From Segniliparus rugosus ATCC BAA-974 (GTDB taxonomy: Bacteria > Actinomycetota > Actinomycetes > Mycobacteriales > Mycobacteriaceae): 64,000 nucleotides of DNA. Below are positions 36,226 through 45,449 of the stretch, in pieces. The notes beneath the pieces are model-generated. The model was given only the letters and a program-made list of their open reading frames with translations. It was not told the DNA's origin and did no database searches. Made by a program: the position numbers and the translations under genes. Position 1 is the first letter of the stretch; every line of letters begins with the position of its first letter. The stretch lies in contig NZ_KI391953.1 in assembly GCF_000185725.2 (NCBI RefSeq), positions 124,001 to 188,000 of the forward strand. The letters run 5' to 3'.

Positions 36226-36666
36226 CTATGAGCGGAGAATCGGTTGGTTCCAGCCCTCGTCATCGTCGTCCTCTTCTTCGGGGACGTCGCGGTGGCTCGC
36301 GATCAGGCTGGGATCTTTGGGGAAGGGGTAGGCCTCCTCCACTTTCTCCGAGACGTTCTGCACGAACGACGTGCTCCCGAGGGTTTCGCGGAGCAGCTGC
36401 ATGGAGGCGAACGCGTAATCCGCCTCGGCGGCGCGGAGGCATTTCAAGATCTCCTCAGCCAAGCGGTTGTGAGGCAGCCGCATGGCTTTGGCATCGAGCG
36501 TCAGCCCCGTCAGCTCCGTCCCGTTGACCGTGGTCGTGATGCCGTAGTGGGGGGATTCGGCGTGCCCGCGCAAGGCGGCGTTCTGCTCCTGGGCGGCGTC
36601 GACCTTTGCGACAAGGGCGTCGAGCTGGCGGTTCTCCCGCAGGCTTTCTTCGTATCGCCAGTCCAT
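36226..36666 (-). CDS. YbaB/EspL-like protein with acidic GW-ILRS tail (cassette I)
   Basis: 146 aa. An N-terminal coiled segment (RYEESLRENRQLDALVAKVDAAQEQ) and a central YbaB/EbfC-like fold (GITTTVNGTELTGLTLDAKAMRLPHNRLAEEILKCLRAAEADY) are followed by a tail EEEDDDDEGWNQPILRS. The YbaB fold also occurs in EspL of the mycobacterial ESX-1 system. The identical WNQPILRS end recurs in the cassette II paralogue at 38714. GGAGGAG precedes ATG 36666, two bases after the stop of the previous gene. Function unknown; the conserved terminal motif suggests a binding partner. Confidence 0.8.
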   Translation of the reverse strand: MDWRYEESLRENRQLDALVAKVDAAQEQNAALRGHAESPHYGITTTVNGTELTGLTLDAKAMRLPHNRLAEEILKCLRAAEADYAFASMQLLRETLGSTSFVQNVSEKVEEAYPFPKDPSLIASHRDVPEEEDDDDEGWNQPILRS

Positions 36667-36668
36667 GG

Positions 36669-37046
36669 CTAGCTCCTCCGGCCTTCCTCGTTCTCGTCTT
36701 CGGGGTACTTCTCGCGTATTTCTTCGAGGATCCTGCGGCTCAGGTCGTTGTCGCCGAGCACTTCGAGGTTCACTTTCTCCAGCTCTCGCGCGTATTTCGA
36801 CCTGGCGGACCGCGCGAGGCGGAGGATTTCGGCGGAAAGCTCGCGGGAGGGGAGCTTCAGCGCGGCGGGGGAGAGCGTGAGCCCGACGATCCGGCAGTCG
36901 TCCCCGACCGTGATCTCCATGCCGTATTGGTCGTTCTTCGCGCTCGCGGTCAGCGTTTTGGTCCGCTCTGCGATTTCGAGCCGACTCGAGAAATCACGAT
37001 TCGCCTGCTGGAGCCTCTCGATCAGCTCGTCAGCCCAAGTGGACAT
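36669..37046 (-). CDS. YbaB/EspL-like protein (cassette I, no acidic tail)
   Basis: 125 aa. YbaB/EbfC-like arrangement: N-terminal helix (ADELIERLQQANRDFSSRLEIAERT), a beta core (YGMEITVGDDCRIVGLTLSPAALKLPSRELSAEILRLARSAR), and a C-terminal helix ending KYPEDENEEGRRS. It lacks the GW...ILRS end of its neighbour. AAAGGAGG precedes ATG 37046. The next gene starts after two bases. YbaB proteins are dimers that bind DNA in other bacteria, while EspL acts as a chaperone-like T7SS factor; which applies here is open. Confidence 0.8.
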   Translation of the reverse strand: MSTWADELIERLQQANRDFSSRLEIAERTKTLTASAKNDQYGMEITVGDDCRIVGLTLSPAALKLPSRELSAEILRLARSARSKYARELEKVNLEVLGDNDLSRRILEEIREKYPEDENEEGRRS

Positions 37047-37094
37047 GCTGCCTCCTTTTGCGTCGTGGTCGTCGGCCTGCCTGGGGCGAGGTCG

Positions 37095-37877
37095 TCAGAC
37101 TAGGCCCTTCACGTCTTCGGCGAGTTTCTTCCCCGCGTTGAACATGCCGCTCAACGCGCGAGAGGCGTCCTCGTAGTTGTTCTTGATGTCTTCCACGAGG
37201 CGGTAGACCTCGACGCCTTTTTTCACAGCGTCGTAGATGCTCGCGGCACAGGTGATGACGCCGCCGAAAAAACCGCCGAGGCCGCTGTTGAGGATGAGTT
37301 TGCCGAGTTTCTCGAGGAGCCAGATCAGGAGATCGGCCACCTCCTTCAAGACGAGTTCTCGCAGTTTGTCCAGCATTTTCCCGATCGCCGTGAAGATCAT
37401 CCCGCACGCCTTGCAGAGATCGCTGAGCAGATCCACGATCACTTTCTCCGCCCCGATGAGGTTGGCGACGGAATCCGCGAGATTGCCCTGCCAGGCGTCG
37501 TTGATCGCCTTCTTAGGGTCCCAGGCGAAATGGCTCGCGTCGTTCAGCTTCCCCGGCACGCCGCTCTGCCAGTGGTTCGCGGCGGATGTGATCTTGCCCT
37601 GGTCGCCGGTGAGCCAGTCCATGACGTTGTGGAACACGTCGATGTGCTCGTCGCACCACTTGAGCGCTTTCAGCACGTTGTCCCCCGCCGCCTCCAGGAT
37701 GCTCATGGGGTCGCGCAGGTCGGGGGCCTTCCCGGTTTGGGCGAGGCTTTTCAGGTCGGTCTCGATGCCCTTCGCCGCGATATGGAAGGCCTCGTACTGT
37801 TCTTTCACGCTCTTGACATCGCCCGCGATGGCCTGGCATTTCTCGATCTTGTCGGTGAAGTACACGACATCGACCAT
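37095..37877 (-). CDS. WxG-turn helical protein, cassette I (putative type VII-associated)
   Basis: 260 aa, almost entirely predicted helix, no signal peptide. An N-terminal coiled region is followed by WLTGDQGKITSAANHWQSG, a WxG turn in NDAWQGNLADSV, then a hydrophobic stretch (VIVDLLSDLCKACGMIFTAIGKMLDKLRELVLKEVADLLIWLL) and a C-terminal amphipathic helix. The cassette II paralogue (40450) shares WLxGDQxKI, DAWQGxxAxxV and LLDKLREL. The helix-WxG-helix layout resembles WXG100/ESX substrates, but the protein is over twice their length. RBS GAGGAGG. Membrane insertion or secretion through a type VII system is inference. Confidence 0.75.
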   Translation of the reverse strand: MVDVVYFTDKIEKCQAIAGDVKSVKEQYEAFHIAAKGIETDLKSLAQTGKAPDLRDPMSILEAAGDNVLKALKWCDEHIDVFHNVMDWLTGDQGKITSAANHWQSGVPGKLNDASHFAWDPKKAINDAWQGNLADSVANLIGAEKVIVDLLSDLCKACGMIFTAIGKMLDKLRELVLKEVADLLIWLLEKLGKLILNSGLGGFFGGVITCAASIYDAVKKGVEVYRLVEDIKNNYEDASRALSGMFNAGKKLAEDVKGLV

Positions 37878-37904
37878 GGTTCCTCCTCGTTCCGCCGGCC
37901 GTTG

Positions 37905-38228
37905 CTACGGCGTGACGGTGGCGATGTTCGCCCCGCCCTCTTGATCTGTCCCCGAGATGTGGTCGATGGCCTGCTTCATCGACTCCCCTCCCTTCGCCAT
38001 GAGCTGCCCCATGTCGTTGATGATCGCTCCGACCGGGTCCAACGCCCAGCTGTTCAGCGGATCCGTGATGATATGCCCCATGATCCCGAACCACTCCTGT
38101 TGCGGCTTGTCGGGATCGACATTCGCGGTGTTCCCGACGTTCGAGATACTGTGGCCGTCGTCAACGAGCCGCTGCGCCACCTTCCTCGCCTCGTCCACCG
38201 CGATGTTCAGATAGCCGTCATCAGACAT
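37905..38228 (-). CDS. small EWFG protein, first gene of cassette I
   Basis: 107 aa, unrecognised. The core QQEWFGIMGHIITDPLNSWALDPVGAIINDMGQLM is shared with the cassette II protein at 41277 (QKEWFGLIGNYVVDPLNHYMIDPVETVIDKVGGLL), giving the consensus EWFGxxGxxxxDPLNxxxxDPVxxxI. The N-terminus (GYLNIAVDEARKVAQRLVDDGHSI) resembles small ESX-associated EspC-type proteins only in size and helicity. A strong RBS (AAGGAGG) precedes ATG 38228; the extension further upstream has no support. The next gene follows by 27 bases. Confidence 0.75.
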   Translation of the reverse strand: MSDDGYLNIAVDEARKVAQRLVDDGHSISNVGNTANVDPDKPQQEWFGIMGHIITDPLNSWALDPVGAIINDMGQLMAKGGESMKQAIDHISGTDQEGGANIATVTP

Positions 38229-38243
38229 TCCGCCTCCTTCCTC

Positions 38244-38266
38244 AAGGCCCCACGACGTGGAGCCTT
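38244..38266. promoter_or_regulatory. hairpin in the cassette I leader
   Basis: AAGGCCCCAC-GAC-GTGGAGCCTT, ten-base arms with one mismatch, immediately before the RBS of the first cassette I gene. It could mask or space the RBS. Nothing else is evident in 38267-38637 except unassigned sequence with a likely promoter for cassette I. Confidence 0.4.
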
Positions 38267-38637
38267 CAGCGTCGAAGGTAACACTAACACGCATCTTGGA
38301 TGGCAACAATAGTTCACTACTCGCTGGTATCACGATAGGCGCCCGCCGTCTGGCCGAACGGACAGCGCTGCGAGCTTGGCCCGAGGCGAAGCCGCGCAAC
38401 GGGACGGCCGCCGCATGGGCAGCGTGGGGCCGCGCGCCGATGTGGGGGCGGCGAGAGCTGGCGTCGAGCCGGAAGGTCTCGCCTGGGCAGCAGGGTGCTC
38501 TGCGCGGTTTCATGAGAAGCGCTCGAGCCACACGCGCTGGTCGAGAGCACAAAGATCAAGGATCAGGCGTTTGGCCGGGTTCTGTATGGCTTGAGCTCTG
38601 CCAAATGGGCGGATGAGGCTCGAGAAGGCCTTAAGAG

Positions 38638-38690
38638 GCTCGTGGCTGGTTTGGCCTCTCTACTGTAGAGAGGCCAAACCAGCCACGAGC
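38638..38690. repeat. 53-bp perfect palindrome between the two cassettes
   Basis: Two 26-base arms (38638-38663 and 38665-38690), exact reverse complements around a single T. The inner part reads GGCCTCTCTAC-T-GTAGAGAGGCC. It lies 23 bases after the stop of the last cassette II gene on the minus strand. No U-tract follows on that strand. It may be an unusually strong terminator, a cruciform/protein site, or a recombination scar. Confidence 0.97.
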
Positions 38691-38713
38691 AAGGTCGGGT
38701 TTGGCGGTTTCCG

Positions 38714-39169
38714 CTAAGAACGCAGGATTGGCTGATTCCAGCCGTCGTCATCGTCGTCATCGTACGACGAAACTGGTTGGCTCGTTTTCCCCCAAGCATC
38801 ATCGTCATCCTCATGGGGATCAGGAAATTGATCACGGAGTTCCGAGATTGCCGTCTGGACATCCGGAGTGCGCCCGAGGGCAGAGAGCAATAGCTGCTCC
38901 TGTGCTCGCGCGAAATCTGCCTCGGCAGCACGGATGCAACGCAGGATACCTGCCGATAATCGATCGGGGGGAAGGCGCAAGGCTTTCTCCGTCAGATTCA
39001 GCTCCTCAAGACGAACCGTATCACGTACGACGACGGCTATCCCGTTCTCTGGGATAGCACCGTGACCGCGCACATCATGCGCCTCTCGCTCAGTCTCTCG
39101 AAGCTGAAGAAGACTGACCTGGTCTGCTTTCTTCGCTCGGTTCATTTCATCTTCTACCCAGTCAACCAT
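38714..39169 (-). CDS. YbaB/EspL-like protein with acidic GW-ILRS tail (cassette II)
   Basis: 151 aa. An N-terminal charged helix (EDEMNRAKKADQVSLLQLRETEREA) leads to a YbaB-like core (GIAVVVRDTVRLEELNLTEKALRLPPDRLSAGILRCIRAAEADF), an acidic linker and the tail YDDDDDDGWNQPILRS. The last eight residues equal those of the cassette I protein at 36226. RBS GAGAGGA before ATG 39169. It is the last gene of cassette II and is preceded by a 21-bp tandem hairpin repeat. Base composition is lower in GC than the flanks. Confidence 0.8.
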   Translation of the reverse strand: MVDWVEDEMNRAKKADQVSLLQLRETEREAHDVRGHGAIPENGIAVVVRDTVRLEELNLTEKALRLPPDRLSAGILRCIRAAEADFARAQEQLLLSALGRTPDVQTAISELRDQFPDPHEDDDDAWGKTSQPVSSYDDDDDDGWNQPILRS

Positions 39170-39187
39170 GGGATCCTCTCAAAAGAT

Positions 39188-39229
39188 TTATCGCGTGCTT
39201 CGCGAGTATTATCGCGTGCTTCGCGAGTA
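39188..39229. repeat. 21-bp tandem duplication with embedded hairpins
   Basis: Two exact, adjacent copies (39188-39208, 39209-39229), each holding TCGCG-TGCTT-CGCGA, so two small hairpins in a row sit in the leader of the cassette II YbaB-like gene. Possible translation or stability control. Confidence 0.9.
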
Positions 39230-39241
39230 GGAGGTGTGCTG

Positions 39242-39931
39242 CTAGTTAGGGAGTTTTCGTATCGACTTCGCAATTGCTTTCGCTTCTTCGCCTAAGAACT
39301 TTCCTGCGCCAGTGCCATCGTCAGTGGTCATCAGCGTCCAACGGTCAGCTCCTTGCCCTATGTAGGAAAAGAAATAGTGTATCTTGGGAGCCCCGTCGGT
39401 AGAGCTAAGAGTTATTTCTACTGAAGAAGCTGGGAGGCCATCTCCGTCCCAGTGATCACGCTTGACACCAGAAACTCCGTAACCAGGTTTTTTCGTTGTT
39501 AATGCGTCTACTCGGGCATCGACGTTCTCATCGTTTGTTTTCGTCGCATCAAACTGAGGAGAGGAGGTCTCGCTAGTTATTTTGAGGATGCGAATAACGG
39601 GGCCAAGCAGGCTGCCGCCTTTTGGTAAAATTTGCGTTGCGGGAAACCCTGCTGGAAGGCCTTGCGAGCTTTCCGAAAACCCGTCAGGAAGGACATACGA
39701 CAGGCCTACGGTCTTATTCTCCATACGTTGCTCATTAACTTTCGATGGGCTCTGATTTGCTTGTGCTGGCGCGCTCGCCGCTGTATGTGAGGCGTTAGGA
39801 GTAGTGGATTCGTTTTTAGAGGAGCAAGAAGAAATTAGAAAACTTGAACTAGCCAGCGCAAGTGCGCTAGCGATGAGAAGGCGACCACGGCCATTCTCTT
39901 TGGGGTTGGCTTGAGAGAGTTGTTTCATCAT
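39242..39931 (-). CDS. cassette II lipoprotein
   Basis: 229-aa exported lipoprotein with signal segment RLLIASALALASSSFLISSC (lipobox LISSC) and a Ser/Thr/Asn-rich linker. The core starts ENKTVGLSYVLPDGFSESSQG, and the end reads RWTLMTTDDGTGAGKFLGEEAKAIAKSIRKLPN. It is the counterpart of the cassette I lipoprotein (ENRKIGVSYVPAKGF..., AKSIRPL). AAAGGA precedes ATG 39931; the ATG at 39928 is equally in frame. Here the lipoprotein lies before the second YbaB-like gene, whereas in cassette I it is last, so gene order differs by one position. AT-rich compared with cassette I. Confidence 0.8.
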   Translation of the reverse strand: MMKQLSQANPKENGRGRLLIASALALASSSFLISSCSSKNESTTPNASHTAASAPAQANQSPSKVNEQRMENKTVGLSYVLPDGFSESSQGLPAGFPATQILPKGGSLLGPVIRILKITSETSSPQFDATKTNDENVDARVDALTTKKPGYGVSGVKRDHWDGDGLPASSVEITLSSTDGAPKIHYFFSYIGQGADRWTLMTTDDGTGAGKFLGEEAKAIAKSIRKLPN

Positions 39932-39976
39932 GAGAATCCTTTGATCTCGTCCTTGTTGGTGTTAGTGTATCTTAGC

Positions 39977-40435
39977 TCACGATCTTAAGATCGAGCCTTT
40001 CCAGCCTCCGTCGTCATCGTCATCGTCATCCCAACTATGGGTGCTATCGCGAGGGCTTTCAGGAACTTGCGCATCTTCTTCCTCGATAGGTGGGAAGTTG
40101 CTATCGATTACACTGCATGCGTGGCTCGCCTCGTCGCCCTCGCCAAAGACATCCAGGGCTATCTCTTTGATGCCTTTCGCATATTGAGCCTCAGCGATAT
40201 GGACACAACGAATTATTTCTGACGACAGAAGGCTAGGTGTCAATTTTAGCGCTTCTGGACCAAGGGATAACTGCTGTATTCTTCCGCCAGCTCCTACGCG
40301 AGCAGTGATCTGATACTTGTCAATTGTAGCAATCCCCTCTTGGGAGAGACCTCTATCGTGGATTTCTCTTTTCTTATTAAATCGTTCTTCCACTCGTTGT
40401 AGTTCCGCTTGCATGTCATCCCACCAATCAGCCAT
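39977..40435 (-). CDS. YbaB/EspL-like protein with acidic GW-ILRS tail (cassette II, first copy)
   Basis: 152 aa. An N-terminal helix with aromatic residues (DWWDDMQAELQRVEERFNKKREI), a YbaB-like core (YQITARVGAGGRIQQLSLGPEALKLTPSLLSSEIIRCVHIAEAQY), and a tail of seven Asp residues then GGWKGSILRS. The tail keeps the GW...ILRS pattern with a changed middle. AAGAAGGA precedes ATG 40435, 14 bases after the WxG gene. It corresponds by position to the cassette I gene at 36669, which has no acidic tail. Confidence 0.8.
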   Translation of the reverse strand: MADWWDDMQAELQRVEERFNKKREIHDRGLSQEGIATIDKYQITARVGAGGRIQQLSLGPEALKLTPSLLSSEIIRCVHIAEAQYAKGIKEIALDVFGEGDEASHACSVIDSNFPPIEEEDAQVPESPRDSTHSWDDDDDDDGGWKGSILRS

Positions 40436-40449
40436 GTGATCCTTCTTTC

Positions 40450-41226
40450 TTAGGCAGTCAGCTGTTTGATATCGTCTATGAGAATCTGACCGTGCTGGAA
40501 GGCAGCTTTTATGGAATTGCAGCAGGTCTCGAATTGTTTCTCGATATCTTCTGCCTTATTCCATAGATCGAGGCAGGTCTTAACAAGGTCGTACCCTTCC
40601 CAGAGGAGGTCCCAGACGGCCTTTGTGATGCCCGCGAAGCTTCCCAGTAGGGCATCCCCGAGCTTCTCGACAATCATTGAAATAATTTTTGTGATAATGC
40701 CATAAATGAGTTCACGAAGTTTGTCCAGTAATTGCCCCAGGAACCCGATCACCTTGCCTACTGCTTCACAAAGCTTGTCGAGCTGCTTGATGACGATGCC
40801 CTCTGCTTTGAGCACAAGGCAAACCGCATTCGCTGTCTTTCCTTGCCAAGCATCTTGTACGGCTTTCACGGCGTCGTCAGATGGCCAGATATTGCTATCG
40901 AGCTTTTTGGGGAGATCTGTTTTCCAATGGTCTGAGGAGGCTTTGATCTTCTCTTGATCGCCCACTAGCCAGGTCTTAAACTGGTTTACTTGGCTTACAT
41001 GCTCGCACAGCCAGTCCAGGGCTTTCTTGCAGTTCTCCTGCAGCATACCCTCAAAGTCCGCCGGGCCCCGATTTTTCGCGCTGACGAGATCATCGACCGA
41101 CTTCAGGTCGTCGAACAGCTTCTTCCCTGAGTCAATGGCCCCCCTCATGTCGTTGATCACCGCGACCATATCCTGCTCAGTTTTTACGAATTTTTGAACC
41201 TTGTCGACTACTTCTTCAAGTTCCAT
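40450..41226 (-). CDS. WxG-turn helical protein, cassette II (putative type VII-associated)
   Basis: 258 aa, the paralogue of 37095. Shared landmarks are WLVGDQEKIKASSDHWKTDLP, the WxG turn DAWQGKTANAV, and GQLLDKLRELIYGIITKIISMIVEKLG, followed by a C-terminal helix (AEDIEKQFETCCNSIKAAFQHGQILIDDIKQL). It has more Cys residues than the cassette I protein. No signal peptide; the central helices are hydrophobic enough to touch a membrane. GGGAG precedes ATG 41226. AT-rich codon use (many ATA/TTA/AAA) unlike neighbouring genes. Secretion by a type VII system is plausible but unproven. Confidence 0.75.
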   Translation of the reverse strand: MELEEVVDKVQKFVKTEQDMVAVINDMRGAIDSGKKLFDDLKSVDDLVSAKNRGPADFEGMLQENCKKALDWLCEHVSQVNQFKTWLVGDQEKIKASSDHWKTDLPKKLDSNIWPSDDAVKAVQDAWQGKTANAVCLVLKAEGIVIKQLDKLCEAVGKVIGFLGQLLDKLRELIYGIITKIISMIVEKLGDALLGSFAGITKAVWDLLWEGYDLVKTCLDLWNKAEDIEKQFETCCNSIKAAFQHGQILIDDIKQLTA

Positions 41227-41276
41227 CTACAACTCCCGTTATCCCTCTAAAGGTAATCAATGGCCTAAACTAGGCC

Positions 41277-41642
41277 CTAGTCATGAAGCTTAGCAGCGTT
41301 ATCCGCGTCGATATTAAGAATCTTATCCACGGTTCTGTGCATCATCTTACCCGCATCCGTCAGTAGGCCGCCAACTTTATCTATCACGGTTTCAACGGGG
41401 TCGATCATGTAGTGGTTGAGGGGATCGACCACATAATTTCCAATCAGTCCAAACCATTCTTTCTGAAGATGGTTGTCGCCGTTATGAGCGCATCCTTGAA
41501 TGCCTTTCCCGGTATTCTCAACCTTGTTGCAAACTTCGCGAACTTTTTCTCCAGCGATACGTAGGCCATCGTCCACGGCAGTGTCTATAGCTGTACTCAG
41601 CCCTTCTGCGACGGCTATTCCTATTTCCTCGATATCGGCCAT
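41277..41642 (-). CDS. small EWFG protein, first gene of cassette II
   Basis: 121 aa, unrecognised, the paralogue of 37905 through the core EWFGLIGNYVVDPLNHYMIDPV. The N-terminal helix (IEEIGIAVAEGLSTAIDTAVDDGLRIAGEKVREVCNKVE) contains two of its Cys positions (VCNK, GCAH). GGGAG six bases before ATG 41642. AT-rich promoter candidates (for example TATAGG near 41690 on the minus strand) lie upstream. It is the first gene of the cassette II operon. Confidence 0.75.
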   Translation of the reverse strand: MADIEEIGIAVAEGLSTAIDTAVDDGLRIAGEKVREVCNKVENTGKGIQGCAHNGDNHLQKEWFGLIGNYVVDPLNHYMIDPVETVIDKVGGLLTDAGKMMHRTVDKILNIDADNAAKLHD

Positions 41643-41987
41643 ATGCTTCTCCCTATTCTGTCAGGTTTAGCTCCGTGTCTATTGCTTTCCTATATTGTTC
41701 TCGGAGCCGGAAATAAAATCTTAGTGCGGATGAGAATTTCCCCTCGGTATATGTATCCAGTAGTAAATAATTTGCGTGGAACGCGCCACTAATTCTGTCG
41801 AGTTTCCGAGTGAGATGCCTTTATCCTCCCTCAAAACTCGTATCCCTTCTTCGCCCCCCAGCGACCCTCGACTAGGGAAACCCCAGGCCGGAACCACGCT
41901 ACGCCTGCAGATTGGCTCACGCTAGCATGCGCTCCGGCGCGGGGCAATAGTTCTTCCGTCGCCTGGCCCGTTGCCGGATTGGCGCGT

Positions 41988-44112
<2,125 letters not shown>

Positions 44113-44114
44113 GC

Positions 44115-45389
44115 TCAGTCGGCCATGTCGACGAGCACCATGCCGGCGAGCCCGGCGGTGAGGACGACCATGATCCCCGCCGCGCCGCCCCTGCTGGCGT
44201 GGAACAGGTTCGAGCAGATCCCGAACATCAGCGGGGAGAGGAAGGCGACGGTTCGGCCGCTGACGGCGTAGAGGCCGAACATCTCGCCTTCCTTGCCCTG
44301 CGGGGTGAGTTCGAGGAGCATGGTGCGCGATGCGGCGAGCGCCGGGCCGATGAAGAGGGAGATCGCCAGCCCGAAGACCCAGAACGCCCATGACCCGATG
44401 GAGACGAGGAGTCCGGCTCCGAGGAGCAGGATCGAGGCGAGCGAGCCGACGATGAGCTGTCGTGAGCCGTAGCGGCTGTTCGCCCGTCCGCCGACCGCCG
44501 CGCCGAATGCCGCCGCGATATTGCTCGCCGCGCCGAACAGGAGCAGATGGCTCTGGCTGAAGCCGTATTCGCTTGCCGCGATGACCGCGCCGAATGTCGC
44601 GAAGCCGACGAGCCCGTCGCGGAAGACGGCGCTGACCAGGAGGTATTTCACCACTCGCCGGTCGAGCTTCCAGAGTTCGCGCAGATCGCGTCCGATGATC
44701 CGGTAGGCTTCGAAGAACCCTCGGGAGGTGTCCACTTCTTTGCGTTTGGGCGCGAACAGCAGGAGCGGGAGGGAGAAGATCAGGAACCAGGCTCCGCCGA
44801 GGACCAATGAGGCGCGGACCGGGAGCCCGTCGTCTGCGGGGATCTGGAATATGCCCCTGGTGGGGCCGTTGCCGCCCATGAAGCAGAAGAAGCTCAGCCC
44901 GAGCAGGAGGATGCCGCCGCAGTACCCCATGGCCATGCCGATGCCGGAGGCATCGCCGATACCCCTGGCGCCCGAGAGGTCTCGGAGCATCGCGTTGTAC
45001 GGGATGGTGGCGAGTTCGTAGACGAGGAGCCCGGTGGAGAGCAGCCCCAGTCCGAGCCAGAATTGGTTAAGCTCCGGCCGGATGGTGGACATCGTGAGCA
45101 GGATGACCATCAGAACGACGCTGAGCAGGGCGAGCGAGCGATGCCGCCGCCGTCCGGTGCCGATCCACGGCCCGACCCCCGGCGCGGCGAGCAGGAGGGC
45201 GAACCCGGAGGCTCCGACGCCCAGCCCGAGCCAGGAGCTCGCCGACATGTTTCCGGTCAGACCCGATCCGACTTGCGAGGTGAGGTAGGGGGCGAAGACG
45301 AAGGTCCAGGCGAGCACCGAGAACCCGGCGGCTCCCCAATCCCACAACCCCCAGATCCAGATCAGGGAGCGGGACATGCTCCAAAGCAT
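44115..45389 (-). CDS. MFS transporter, Atg22/UMF1-like
   Basis: 424-aa membrane protein with about 12 helices. WDWGAAGFSVLAWTFVFAPYLT at the N-terminus, then PGVGPWIGTGRRRHRSLALL as the first cytosolic loop, YELATIPYNAMLRDLSG, and GPALAASRTMLLELTPQGKEGEMFGLYAVSGR are typical of the UMF1/Atg22 group, thought to export amino acids or related solutes. The start is uncertain (ATG 45389 or 45377); a weak TAGCAG -10 precedes the first. Diverges from the guanine deaminase gene, so it could export or import a purine-related product (inference). Confidence 0.82.
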   Translation of the reverse strand: MLWSMSRSLIWIWGLWDWGAAGFSVLAWTFVFAPYLTSQVGSGLTGNMSASSWLGLGVGASGFALLLAAPGVGPWIGTGRRRHRSLALLSVVLMVILLTMSTIRPELNQFWLGLGLLSTGLLVYELATIPYNAMLRDLSGARGIGDASGIGMAMGYCGGILLLGLSFFCFMGGNGPTRGIFQIPADDGLPVRASLVLGGAWFLIFSLPLLLFAPKRKEVDTSRGFFEAYRIIGRDLRELWKLDRRVVKYLLVSAVFRDGLVGFATFGAVIAASEYGFSQSHLLLFGAASNIAAAFGAAVGGRANSRYGSRQLIVGSLASILLLGAGLLVSIGSWAFWVFGLAISLFIGPALAASRTMLLELTPQGKEGEMFGLYAVSGRTVAFLSPLMFGICSNLFHASRGGAAGIMVVLTAGLAGMVLVDMAD

Positions 45390-45449
45390 ACGGCCTGCTG
45401 CTATTCTTCTGCCAGAAAGACCGAAGTCGGGAAGGACTCCGCTGCGGAG

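Larger units (their letters stand above)
38700..41890. other. low-GC island containing cassette II
   Basis: Base composition drops sharply here; a hand count of 40681-40740 gives 21 G+C of 60, while flanking genes are far richer in G and C. The shift begins near the palindrome at 38638 and ends before the DUF1023-type hydrolase at 41988. 41643-41987 holds no gene; it is the AT-rich leader and promoter region of cassette II. Confidence 0.75.

Noticed and set aside
37905..38552. 215-aa version of the first cassette I gene
   Set aside because: The added N-terminus is Arg-rich without coding character, and a strong RBS precedes 38228.
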